A stretch of 14,188 bases of DNA from Oscillospiraceae bacterium (GCA_020866945.1 JAJBVW010000198.1:1-14188); one strand, 5' to 3'. Shown: positions 7,342 to 14,188, counted from the stretch's first letter. The notes: generated by a model not told the origin, from the sequence alone. A program made the numbers and translations.

Positions 7342-9120
7342 ATGGTTGAACTGACAATTAACGGAAAGCACGTCTCCGCTCCCGACGGCTCTACGGTCAT
7401 GGAGGCCGCGAAGCTGGCCGGTATAGACATCCCCCACCTTTGCCATCTCCCTGGTATCCACACCAACGGCTCCTGCCGTATCTGCGTGGTGGAGATTGAG
7501 GGCATGAAAAACCTGATGGCCTCCTGCATCGTGAAGGCCACGGACGGCATGGTGGTTCACACCAGCACCGAGCGGGTTCGCCTGGCCCGGAAAATCATCT
7601 ATGACCTGCTGATTTCCAACCATCCCCAGGACTGCACCTTCTGCTCTCGGAACCAAAACTGCGAGCTGCAAATCCTCGGCAATACCCTGGGCATCCAGGA
7701 GACCCACATCAAGGGCAAAAAGACCCCCGCCCGTGTGTACATTTCACCGTCTATCGCCAGCAATTCCGCCAAGTGCATTCTGTTCCGCCGGTGCGTCACC
7801 GTCTGCCATGACGTGCAGGGCGTGGGCGTTATCTACGCCCAGAACCGGGGCTTCAACACCGTTATCGCCCCCGCCACCTGCGCGCCGCTGGAAAGCACGG
7901 ACTGCGCCATGTGCGGTCAATGCACCCTGGTCTGCCCCACCGCCGCCCTAACGGAGACAGATGGCACAGAAAAGGTCTGGAACGCCCTGACGAACCCCAA
8001 CAAGCGGGTCATCGTCCAGGTGGCCCCCGCTGTACGCGCCGCACTGGGAGAGGACTTCCATATGCCCGTGGGCCAGCCCGTCACCGGCAAGCTGGCTACC
8101 GCCCTTCACGACCTAGGCTTTGACGACGTGTTTGACACAAACTTTGCCGCCGACCTGACCATCATGGAGGAAGGTACAGAGCTTCTCCAGCGGCTGAAGG
8201 CCGCTCTGACGGGCGAGGGCGCTGTTCTTCCCATGATAACTTCCTGCTCCCCTGGCTGGATCAAGCACTGCGAGCACGCCTTCCCCAGCGAGCTTGACCA
8301 CCTTTCCACCTGCAAGAGTCCTCACACCATGATGGGCGCGGTCATCAAGAGCTATTATGCCGAAAAGCTGGGCGTTGATCCCAAGGACATCTATGTGGTT
8401 TCCGTCATGCCCTGCACGGCGAAGAAATATGAGATTCAGCGGCCTGAAATGCAAAACGGCGGCAACCCCAACGTGGACGCCGTTATCACCACCCGCGAGC
8501 TGACACGCATGATCCGCACCATGGGCATCGACTTCCCCAACCTGCCGGACGGCAAGTTCGACGCACCCCTTGGCTTCTCCTCCGGCGCGGCGGATATATT
8601 CGGCGTCACCGGCGGCGTGATGGAGGCAGCTCTCCGCACGGTATATGAGCTGGTGACAGGCCGGGAAATGCCCGGCGAGAACCTGCACCTCAAGCCCATC
8701 ATGGGTCTGGAGAAAATCAAGGAGGCCTCCCTCACCTTCGAGAACGTCAAGCCGGAATACTCCTTCCTGGAAGGCGTTACCGCCCACATCGCCGTCACCA
8801 GCGGCCTGAAAAATGCGGATGTTCTGATGGAGCAGGTCAAAAACGGCGAAAGCCCCTATCACTTCATCGAGGTCATGGGCTGCCCTGGCGGCTGCATTAA
8901 CGGCGGCGGTCAGCCCCGTACCCTGGGCCATGTGGCCGACTACAGGGAGCGCCGTATGCAGGCTCTCTACATCGAGGACGAGGGCAAGCAGGTCAGGAAG
9001 TCCCACGAAAACCCGGACATCATCGCCCTGTATGAAAACTATCTGGGCGAGCCTTGCGGTCACAAATCTCACGAGCTGCTGCACACAACATACACCCCCC
9101 GCGGCAAGTTCGACCAATAA
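7342..9120 (+). CDS. hydA: [FeFe] hydrogenase catalytic subunit (group A3-like, NAD-linked)
   Basis: A 592-residue catalytic subunit that interconverts H2 and protons at the H-cluster. Domains in order: plant-type [2Fe-2S] (C34, C45, C48, C62); His-Cys [4Fe-4S] (H94, C98, C101, C107); 2[4Fe-4S] ferredoxin; H-cluster domain; small-subunit-like C-terminus from about residue 530. H-cluster motifs are TSCSPGW (300-306), MPCTAKKYE (356-364) and EVMGCPGGCINGGGQP (510-525). With HydB and HydC this is the organisation of bifurcating HydABC, which uses NADH and reduced ferredoxin together. Odd point: the first ferredoxin motif reads C145-x2-F148-x2-C151-x3-C155, with Phe where the second cysteine is expected; the second motif (C188/191/194/198) is intact. 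The L1 motif has Ser at the second position of the classical TSCCPxW; I recall that form from related clostridial enzymes. Maturases HydE/F/G are not in the window. Confidence 0.95.
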   Translation: MVELTINGKHVSAPDGSTVMEAAKLAGIDIPHLCHLPGIHTNGSCRICVVEIEGMKNLMASCIVKATDGMVVHTSTERVRLARKIIYDLLISNHPQDCTFCSRNQNCELQILGNTLGIQETHIKGKKTPARVYISPSIASNSAKCILFRRCVTVCHDVQGVGVIYAQNRGFNTVIAPATCAPLESTDCAMCGQCTLVCPTAALTETDGTEKVWNALTNPNKRVIVQVAPAVRAALGEDFHMPVGQPVTGKLATALHDLGFDDVFDTNFAADLTIMEEGTELLQRLKAALTGEGAVLPMITSCSPGWIKHCEHAFPSELDHLSTCKSPHTMMGAVIKSYYAEKLGVDPKDIYVVSVMPCTAKKYEIQRPEMQNGGNPNVDAVITTRELTRMIRTMGIDFPNLPDGKFDAPLGFSSGAADIFGVTGGVMEAALRTVYELVTGREMPGENLHLKPIMGLEKIKEASLTFENVKPEYSFLEGVTAHIAVTSGLKNADVLMEQVKNGESPYHFIEVMGCPGGCINGGGQPRTLGHVADYRERRMQALYIEDEGKQVRKSHENPDIIALYENYLGEPCGHKSHELLHTTYTPRGKFDQ

Positions 9121-9153
9121 TCTTTGACCGCGGCACAGCATCCAATCGAAAAC

Positions 9154-9184
9154 AGGCCCCGGCGGGAAATTCCCGCCGGGGCCT
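9154..9184. terminator. Bidirectional intrinsic terminator between convergent operons
   Basis: A near-perfect palindrome with 14-15 bp arms (9154-9168 and 9170-9184, core GGCCCCGGCGGG/CCCGCCGGGGCC) lies 33 nt after the hydA stop and 19 nt beyond the stop of the minus-strand nucleotidase-like gene. On the minus strand it is followed by TGTTTTCG, a modest U-run; on the plus strand by TTCTCAT. It probably serves both operons. Confidence 0.85.
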
Positions 9185-9203
9185 TCTCATATGCTATGGC
9201 ATT

Positions 9204-11288
9204 TTACGCGGCCGGGGTCACGCGGCCGGCGGGGGCTACCTCATCGGGATAGATGGTATACTCCGCATTTTCAAGGAACTCGCACCAAAGCTGGGCCATT
9301 TCGGAATTGGAGGCCACGATCTCCGTGCCGTCCGGCACAGTCATGTCGCCGCCGCCAACCTCCGCGGCGCAGCCCACCGTCCAGTCCTCGTCCACCAGGT
9401 ATTCCCCGTGGTCGTAAATCAGCTCGTCCCCAACGGTCAGAGTCGTGACTGCGAAGGTGTCCGGGTCATAGGTGCAGGTCAGGCCTGCCACCTGATACAT
9501 ATTGTTGTTCTCCTCTCCGATTTTGGAGCAGGAGGTATTCATCAGGCTGACAAGCTCCTCCGCCGTGTACTCGGCGTAATAAATCTTCAAGGGATTCGCA
9601 AACACGGACAAAGCATCCACCAAGGTAATATCCCCCGCCTCAATGGAGGCGCGCACCCAGAAGCCGGGATACAGGGCGATGGAGATTTCATCCCCGTCCC
9701 AAAGCTGCTGCGCGGTATAGAGGATGCCATCGGCTACCAGGTCTCCCAGGTTCGTCTCATTGGCGCGGACGCCGCCGCCCACGTCGCCGGAGCTGATGCG
9801 CTCGCCGTTCAGGAAATACTCCGTGGTGGCGTACACCTTGGTGTAGCCGTCCGCCTCCAGGCGGCCATAGCAGCGGTCAACCGCGGCCTGAACCTCCTCG
9901 TCCGGCTGAATGCCTTCCCATTCGCCGTCGTCGTTGGTGGTCAGATTTTCGCTGTCCTTGGCTACCACCTGGCCGTCCTTCAGATAGAGGTACAGCACGC
10001 CTATGGCCTCGCCCTTGCAGTTGGCCTGGTTCACAATGGTGTCGGATTCAGACTCATCAAACAGCCAGCCCTCGCCGTCATTGATAACGGAGTGGGTGTG
10101 TGCGTCGATGATGGCGTCAATGCCCGTGGTCTTCAGGGCCACCTGGGCGGAGTTTGTGTCATTGGAGCTGGCCTCCGTGGAGTCGGCTCCCATCCAGCCG
10201 GTGTGGCAGACCATGACCACCGTGCTGGCTCCGTCTGCAATCAGCGCATCCGAAGCGTTCTGGGCCACGGTGATGGTGGACTGACCACCAGCAAAATAAG
10301 CATCGGTGATAGATCCGCCCTGGGTGGACTCCCCAAACAGCCCAATCAGGGTGCCGTTCGCAGTCTCTACGATCACGCCGTCGTCCAGGGCGTTGTCCCC
10401 GGCGGAGAGATTATAGCTCTCCAGGTCGATGGCGCTGTAATCAATGGTACCGTCCTCGTTCAGGGACAGAATATCGGAATACAGATCCACAAATTCTTCT
10501 ACGCCCACCGCAGGCTCATAGCTCTCCGCATAGGCCACCATGTTGATGTCCTCCGAGGCGTTCTGATTCGCCAGAAGCGGGGTCAGGCCGCTCTCCTGGC
10601 TCAGGATGGACAGGAAATATGTACCCAGGCCCTGGTCGGTAATGCCGCCGTCGTTATTGCCCCAGGTGTAGTAGTCGTAAATCATTGCCATGATATAGGG
10701 GATATACTCGCCCTCATACACATGAGCCGCCGCGTAGCCGCCGGCATACAGGTCGCCGCCGCTGACGGCCAGGACAAGACTGTAATTGCCGGACTGCTCC
10801 AACTGAGTCTTCAGGCCCTTTACATACGGCTCTGTGGTCAAAAAGCCGTGGGTGTCGTTGGTGTGGACAATGGCCACCACCTCGTCATAATCGCTGACGA
10901 ACTGGACATTTCCAATGACTTGGCCGTTCTCTACTGTGTTGCTCTCCGAGAAAAACACAATTACAGGGAAGTCTGCCTCCACGGTGGCTCCGTCCTCAAT
11001 CTCAAGGGAATCCACCACGCAGCTATCCTCTACCGTCCAGGTCTCTCCGGCGGCTACAGTAATATCCCCAAGGCTCTCGCCGTAGTCCTCGCCGGTATAG
11101 AGACCGTCCAGATCAATACCCAGCTCCTCCACCGGCTCATAGGCCTGATAGCCGATGACCATTTCATCACTGGGCGTCTCCTCGCTGGCATCCACAGTGG
11201 AGCTTGCCTCCTCTGAGGAAGCGGCAGCTGGCAGGGCCAGACAAAAGGCCAGACTAAGCGCCAGAAGCAGACTTAAAACTCGTTTCAT
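9204..11288 (-). CDS. Secreted 5'-nucleotidase/UshA-family protein with altered active site
   Basis: A 694-residue exported protein. Residues 1-22 are a signal peptide (MKRVLSLLLALSLAFCLALP, then AAA); a spacer rich in acidic residues follows to about 135. The metallophosphatase domain then shows HTNDTHG (142-148), GGDL (D179), GN (N211), CHTGW (H362) and DAHTH (H397, H399). These match the metal ligands of UshA-type enzymes, and D179 to N211 has the same 32-residue spacing as in UshA. The C-terminal 5'-nucleotidase domain is visible in VRANETNLGDLVADGI. Odd points: the family GNHEFD reads GNNDGG (210-215), and the substrate-loop NPGG-type motif reads YPGFWVRA. Activity is therefore uncertain. 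No LPXTG or lipobox. The ATG at 11288 has AAAGGAG at 11294-11300; a longer in-frame start at 11399 was rejected. Last gene of the minus-strand operon. Confidence 0.85.
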   Translation of the reverse strand: MKRVLSLLLALSLAFCLALPAAASSEEASSTVDASEETPSDEMVIGYQAYEPVEELGIDLDGLYTGEDYGESLGDITVAAGETWTVEDSCVVDSLEIEDGATVEADFPVIVFFSESNTVENGQVIGNVQFVSDYDEVVAIVHTNDTHGFLTTEPYVKGLKTQLEQSGNYSLVLAVSGGDLYAGGYAAAHVYEGEYIPYIMAMIYDYYTWGNNDGGITDQGLGTYFLSILSQESGLTPLLANQNASEDINMVAYAESYEPAVGVEEFVDLYSDILSLNEDGTIDYSAIDLESYNLSAGDNALDDGVIVETANGTLIGLFGESTQGGSITDAYFAGGQSTITVAQNASDALIADGASTVVMVCHTGWMGADSTEASSNDTNSAQVALKTTGIDAIIDAHTHSVINDGEGWLFDESESDTIVNQANCKGEAIGVLYLYLKDGQVVAKDSENLTTNDDGEWEGIQPDEEVQAAVDRCYGRLEADGYTKVYATTEYFLNGERISSGDVGGGVRANETNLGDLVADGILYTAQQLWDGDEISIALYPGFWVRASIEAGDITLVDALSVFANPLKIYYAEYTAEELVSLMNTSCSKIGEENNNMYQVAGLTCTYDPDTFAVTTLTVGDELIYDHGEYLVDEDWTVGCAAEVGGGDMTVPDGTEIVASNSEMAQLWCEFLENAEYTIYPDEVAPAGRVTPAA

Positions 11289-11293
11289 TTGTT

Positions 11294-11300
11294 CTCCTTT
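11294..11300 (-). promoter_or_regulatory. Shine-Dalgarno of the nucleotidase-like gene
   Basis: AAAGGAG on the minus strand, 5 nt before the ATG at 11288, touching the stop codon of the preceding PPTase gene. It fixes the start at the signal peptide. Confidence 0.85.
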
Positions 11301-11971
11301 CAAGATGGGTTTTCCTCTTTTTCTCTCCCAAGGGCAGTCAGTAGCGCCTCGGGCCGGATTTTTGTCAGGGCGGCAGGAAGCGCCTCTCCCTGACTGCAAA
11401 GAGCGGCCAGGTACTGACTTGACACATTCTTTACAATTACATTATAATCCATAAACCCCCAATCTGGCAAGGGGTGGATTACATCCGTTTGAGAAAGAGA
11501 AAGAATTTCCTCGTCGCTGACCGCCTTGACCCACGCCTCCTTCCGCGTCCAAATGCGAAAGAAGGCCCGCTCACGCTCCTCCTCCGGCTGGACATCAAGC
11601 CATTCCCGTTCCCCTGGATGAAACCGCCTGGCAATGGAAAGATTCACAGCCTTCACCTGCTGCACATCCACGCCGACCGGTTTGCTTCCTATGGCGCACA
11701 GCGCCAGAGATCCGGAGTTCGAGAGGCTGAAAAACGCCTCCCCATCCGCCGCTGTCGGTTTGCCCGCCGGGAGAATAGAGATTGGCATATCCGGGTCGAG
11801 GCCGTTTTCCTCCATGGCATAACGCCACAGCAGGCCTGTCCATATACTCTCCTCTTGAGATGCGAGACGGCGCAGTCCAGCCGCCCGCTCCCGCCGCCAT
11901 GCGGGCAGCAAAGCCATGGCACTCTCCGGTAGAGAGACGCCGCTCCAATCCAAAAAATATGCTTTCACCAT
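11300..11971 (-). CDS. 4'-phosphopantetheinyl transferase, Sfp type
   Basis: Transfers the phosphopantetheine arm of CoA to a carrier-protein serine. The 223-residue product shows the Sfp-family motifs in order: FSLSNSG (81-87), GVDVQ (100-104) and FFRIWTRKEAWVKA (137-150), with Mg2+ ligands D102 and E145. Two deviations: the usual SHS reads SNS (N85; in Sfp the His contacts CoA), and the second acidic residue of GVDIE-type motifs is Q104. Either may be tolerated, as the family varies here. It lies between the transglutaminase gene (12 nt upstream) and the nucleotidase-like gene (11 nt downstream), so all three are likely co-transcribed. No polyketide or peptide synthetase is in view, so the carrier substrate is unknown. 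The ATG at 11971 was chosen; a TTG at 11980 would add three residues. Confidence 0.87.
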   Translation of the reverse strand: MVKAYFLDWSGVSLPESAMALLPAWRRERAAGLRRLASQEESIWTGLLWRYAMEENGLDPDMPISILPAGKPTAADGEAFFSLSNSGSLALCAIGSKPVGVDVQQVKAVNLSIARRFHPGEREWLDVQPEEERERAFFRIWTRKEAWVKAVSDEEILSLSQTDVIHPLPDWGFMDYNVIVKNVSSQYLAALCSQGEALPAALTKIRPEALLTALGREKEENPS

Positions 11972-11983
11972 GTTTTTCAATAA

Positions 11984-13450
11984 TCACCAATCCGGTTCGT
12001 ACCAATAGTTGTATATCTCATAATTCTGAATGTGGAACAGGGCCAAATCTCCATGTCGTTCGGGGCGGGCGTCCTCCAGCTCCACATCGTATATCCAGTT
12101 TATCCCGTCCTCGGGAATGACGACCCAGCTGTGCGCCCCATAATACTGATTGACTTGTCCGGCTACAATATAGGCTGTCTCCCCCAGGAGGCGGGCCAGG
12201 AGGCCAAAAGCTGCTGAATAGCCGTAGCAGGTGCCACCGCCGTTTTGAAAAAAGCGCAGCGCCCGGGCGTATTCCCAGCCGGTAGTCCCCACGTCCTCTG
12301 TCGTCATATCCTCCGCCATGACCAGATATTCAAAATTATTTTTGATATAGAGATAGACCGCAGCCAAAGCCTCCTCCTGCTCCGCCAGGTCATTCGCGCC
12401 GCTCTCCTCCAGCGCCTGCGCCAGATAGCCGTCCAACTCCTCGCTGCCGGTGGTATACCGTCCGTCCTGGCCAATGGGCCCTACGCCGTAATCCATATCC
12501 CGCATGATGGATCCGTCATCCCAGGCGGCATAAAGCCAGCCATACAGCCGATAAACGCCCGGCTCCGCCGTTTCCACTGATCCCTCCGTCAGCGCGTCTG
12601 TGACATAGGCCCAGGCCCAACTGGCCGTATCCATATCCGCCGGGATATTTCCAGAGAAGAACAGCGCATCCTCATCGAGTGTCCCATCCCGTCCAGCAAG
12701 GCGCACAAATATTACGGCGACCTCCCCCCGGCGAAGCAGTTCGCTCTCTCCCCGAACCGTACCTTTCTCGCTGGTAGCGCCGACAGCAACATCATCCGCC
12801 AGGGCAAGCGCTCGCGTCTGCTCCGACCCTGAAAAACAGGACGACAGTCGCCGCAGGACGGCAGCAGCCCAGGCCCTTGAAACATATTGGCTAGGAACAA
12901 AATTTTCTCCCTCTGTCTCCGTCAATATCCCCGCAAAATATAATCTCGTAATGGCCTCATATGCCTCGCTTTCTTCTGCCACATCCGGGTAAGGACAGAC
13001 TGTTTCTTCCGGCAGACCATCAAGCATGGCGGACAGCAATAAACAAAACTGCCCTCTTGTCATGCAGTTGTCCGCGTGGAACAGCCCGTCTGCCTCCAAC
13101 GCCATCAATGCCGGATGGCCCGTCTGCTCCGTGATAAATAGACGAACGTCGGCATTCTGTTTAGTCGTTATCTGTTCCGCTGCGGTTGGGGATGGCGCGT
13201 CTGTTGGTTCCGCTGTGACAGTCGGCACTGCTGTGGCAGTTAGTTCCGCCGCAACCGCGGACACAGCGACAGCGGAAGACGCCGCAGCACTCTCCGCTTC
13301 CTGGACTGACTCCATTGTGCGGGATGCGATAGCATCCTCCTCCCGCAGGGAGAGAGAGGACCGCATCCCGGAGAGCATAATGGTCAGCACCATCAGGATA
13401 AATCTAATATGTATTGCTCTATATCTCAATCTCATACTTCCGTAATGCAC
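11984..13450 (-). CDS. Secreted SLH-domain transglutaminase-like protein
   Basis: A 488-residue exported protein. The N-terminus has basic residues then a hydrophobic core (FILMVLTIMLSG, 18-29), consistent with a signal peptide or anchor. Residues 50-93 are a low-complexity Ala/Ser/Thr/Val/Pro linker. Residues about 115-255 contain SLH-like repeats (for example MTRGQFCLLLSAML, YPDVAEESEAYEAITRLYFAGIL), which bind cell-wall polymers. The C-terminus is a transglutaminase-like fold with a Cys/His/Asp triad: C408 in GGGTCYGYSAAF, H440 in AHSWVV, D455 in WIYDVE. Members act as cysteine proteases or crosslinking enzymes on the cell surface; the substrate here is unknown. First gene of the minus-strand operon. 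The GTG at 13450 has AGGA about 10 nt upstream; ATG at 13435 is an alternative that keeps the signal sequence. Confidence 0.85.
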   Translation of the reverse strand: MHYGSMRLRYRAIHIRFILMVLTIMLSGMRSSLSLREEDAIASRTMESVQEAESAAASSAVAVSAVAAELTATAVPTVTAEPTDAPSPTAAEQITTKQNADVRLFITEQTGHPALMALEADGLFHADNCMTRGQFCLLLSAMLDGLPEETVCPYPDVAEESEAYEAITRLYFAGILTETEGENFVPSQYVSRAWAAAVLRRLSSCFSGSEQTRALALADDVAVGATSEKGTVRGESELLRRGEVAVIFVRLAGRDGTLDEDALFFSGNIPADMDTASWAWAYVTDALTEGSVETAEPGVYRLYGWLYAAWDDGSIMRDMDYGVGPIGQDGRYTTGSEELDGYLAQALEESGANDLAEQEEALAAVYLYIKNNFEYLVMAEDMTTEDVGTTGWEYARALRFFQNGGGTCYGYSAAFGLLARLLGETAYIVAGQVNQYYGAHSWVVIPEDGINWIYDVELEDARPERHGDLALFHIQNYEIYNYWYEPDW

Positions 13451-13488
13451 TGTAACAGCGTCCTGCTCCCAAATGGTTTCAAACGCTA

Positions 13489-13507
13489 TGATGTATATAT
13501 TACATCA
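13489..13507. repeat. Inverted repeat TGATGTA-N5-TACATCA, candidate operator
   Basis: Two perfect 7-bp arms (13489-13495 and 13501-13507) flank TATAT, located 39-57 bp upstream of the GTG of the minus-strand operon. The symmetry, size and position suit a dimeric repressor site overlapping the promoter. The regulator is not identifiable from the window. Confidence 0.45.
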
Positions 13508-13691
13508 AATGCTTCCCTTTCACTTCTGTAAATACACGCTCCATGGTTTCTTTTCTCTATACATAAACTAATTTTTTCCCTCTGTCTTGCGGAACTGCTC
13601 TTCCATGTCCAGATATTCCTGCCATAAGAATATACACCCCTGCACCTCTATTTTGCAAGTTTCTTGAAGTTATGCATATGTTTTTTGACAA

Positions 13692-13725
13692 GCTGAACCC
13701 CCGGCCAGCGAAGGTCCCGGGCAGC
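13692..13725. other. GC-rich hairpin, possible structured RNA or regulatory element
   Basis: GCTG (13692-13695) pairs with CAGC (13722-13725), CCCGG (13700-13704) with CCGGG (13717-13721) and CC with GG around an AGCGAA loop, leaving AACC and TC bulges. CAAG/CTTG at 13689-13692 and 13733-13736 could alternatively extend pairing. It is a GC island within AT-rich DNA. No U-run follows, so it is not an ordinary terminator, and I recognise no RNA family. Confidence 0.3.
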
Positions 13726-13813
13726 GTGGTGACTTGCTCTTTATAAAAACATCATGCAGAAATTATCCTGCTCCCCTTCTGCGCATACTAATCGCATGGA
13801 AGAAATCCGTGTA

Positions 13814-14188
13814 ATGAAGAAAAAAATCGCGGCGTTTGCCCAGTCTCTTTCGACAGCCAGGCTGGGGCTTTACGCCACCAGCGGGGCCTACTACCTGTTT
13901 CTTTCTCTTTGGCCTCTAGCTATGCTGTTTTTGTCTCTGCTGCCCTACACATCTATCTCCCAGCAGCAGCTTTTGAGCGTTCTTCTGGGCTATACCCCGG
14001 AACCATTCCAGCGGCTGATGGCTCTCATCGCGGCGGACATCTACGACAGCTCCGCTGCCGCAGTAGGCTTCGGCCTCGCGGCGGAGCTTTGGAGCGGCGG
14101 GAAATTCCTTTCCGCCCTGATGGGCGGCATCAGCCATTTTTACGCCGGCGACAGTTCTCGCCGAACCGGCAGTCTTTGTCAGGGTGTG
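13814..14188 (+). CDS. YihY/BrkB-family membrane protein, N-terminal part (cut by window end)
   Basis: The frame runs open to the last base with 125 codons. It begins MKKKIAAFAQSL, then GAYYLFLSLWPLAMLFLSLLPYT as a first membrane segment (quoted across residues about 25-48 in part), a polar stretch ending IAADIYDSS, and a second hydrophobic segment with AAELWSGGKFLSALMGGI. The order AYY-x-LFLSL-x-PL, then SLLPYT, then LWS-xx-K matches the YihY/BrkB (formerly RNase BN) family of multi-pass inner-membrane proteins, whose molecular role is unsettled. The ATG at 13814 has GGAAGAAA 8 nt upstream; ATG at 13796 in the same frame lacks a good Shine-Dalgarno. About half or more of the protein lies outside the window. 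Confidence 0.8.
   Translation, partial: MKKKIAAFAQSLSTARLGLYATSGAYYLFLSLWPLAMLFLSLLPYTSISQQQLLSVLLGYTPEPFQRLMALIAADIYDSSAAAVGFGLAAELWSGGKFLSALMGGISHFYAGDSSRRTGSLCQGV

Larger units (their letters stand above)
13451..13813. other. Divergent intergenic region
   Basis: This 363-bp AT-rich gap separates the minus-strand transglutaminase gene from the plus-strand BrkB-family gene. It holds a perfect 7-bp inverted repeat at 13489-13507, a 33-codon minus-strand open frame at 13568-13669, an isolated TTGACA at 13685-13690 and a GC-rich hairpin at 13692-13725. Another inverted repeat, GCAGAA/TTCTGC, lies at about 13756-13782. No convincing complete promoter was found on either strand. Confidence 0.6.

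Noticed and set aside
9054..11216. Long plus-strand open frame (720 codons) over the nucleotidase-like gene
   Set aside because: It is antisense to a gene with a signal peptide, Shine-Dalgarno and recognisable family motifs. It has no ribosome site and its predicted protein is a low-complexity mirror of GC-biased codons.
11289..11399. 37-residue N-terminal extension of the nucleotidase-like protein
   Set aside because: It would bury the signal peptide and overlap the PPTase gene; AAAGGAG directly precedes the ATG at 11288.
13690..13737. Small SRP RNA (scRNA)
   Set aside because: Fragments look similar, but the invariant helix-8 core with its GGAA loop and AGCAG side is not in the right order.
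1..14188. CRISPR arrays, tRNA/rRNA genes, intact insertion sequences, phage genes
   Set aside because: No regularly spaced repeats, cloverleaf-like sequences, transposase or phage motifs were seen on either strand.

Overview
The window (about 14.2 kb, GC-rich coding DNA with short AT-rich gaps) looks like the chromosome of an anaerobic gut-type Clostridia, most likely Oscillospiraceae-like (Flavonifractor/Oscillibacter/Dysosmobacter style). This rests on a trimeric bifurcating-type [FeFe] hydrogenase, strong Gram-positive Shine-Dalgarno sites, a secreted SLH/transglutaminase protein and a cytoplasmic fumarate-reductase-like flavoprotein. The genus is inference; no rRNA or tRNA gene is present to test it.

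Layout. (1) 1-1903, plus strand: the C-terminal third of an MFS transporter with no usable start (probably a remnant), then a complete FAD-dependent oxidoreductase of the fumarate reductase/succinate dehydrogenase flavoprotein family. (2) 1904-4621, plus strand: a regulatory gap with ARG-box-like half-sites, then argG and argH overlapping by 8 bp and closed by a clear intrinsic terminator. These are the last two steps of arginine synthesis. (3) 4622-4938: an AT-rich gap with a possible decayed minus-strand ORF and promoter candidates. (4) 4939-9120, plus strand: hydC-hydB-hydA, encoding a soluble NAD-linked, electron-bifurcating-type hydrogenase that would couple NADH and ferredoxin oxidation to H2 release (or the reverse). 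(5) 9154-9184: a GC-rich hairpin between convergent operons that can end transcription in both directions. (6) 9204-13450, minus strand: a three-gene operon read right to left: an SLH-domain secreted transglutaminase-like protein, an Sfp-type 4'-phosphopantetheinyl transferase, and a secreted 5'-nucleotidase-family protein. (7) 13451-13813: a divergent intergenic region with a 7-bp inverted repeat and a GC-rich hairpin. (8) 13814-14188, plus strand: the start of a YihY/BrkB-family membrane protein cut by the window end.

Most of the window is conventional metabolism. The points that depart from expectation are: a Cys-to-Phe change in a [4Fe-4S] motif of HydA; a nucleotidase-like exoprotein that keeps all metal ligands but appears to have lost the His/Asp catalytic dyad; the mixed composition of the minus-strand operon; and degenerate AT-rich segments at about 21-56 and 4751-4790 that resemble each other and flank broken coding sequence. 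I did not find a convincing new multi-gene system, CRISPR array, phage module or intact mobile element.
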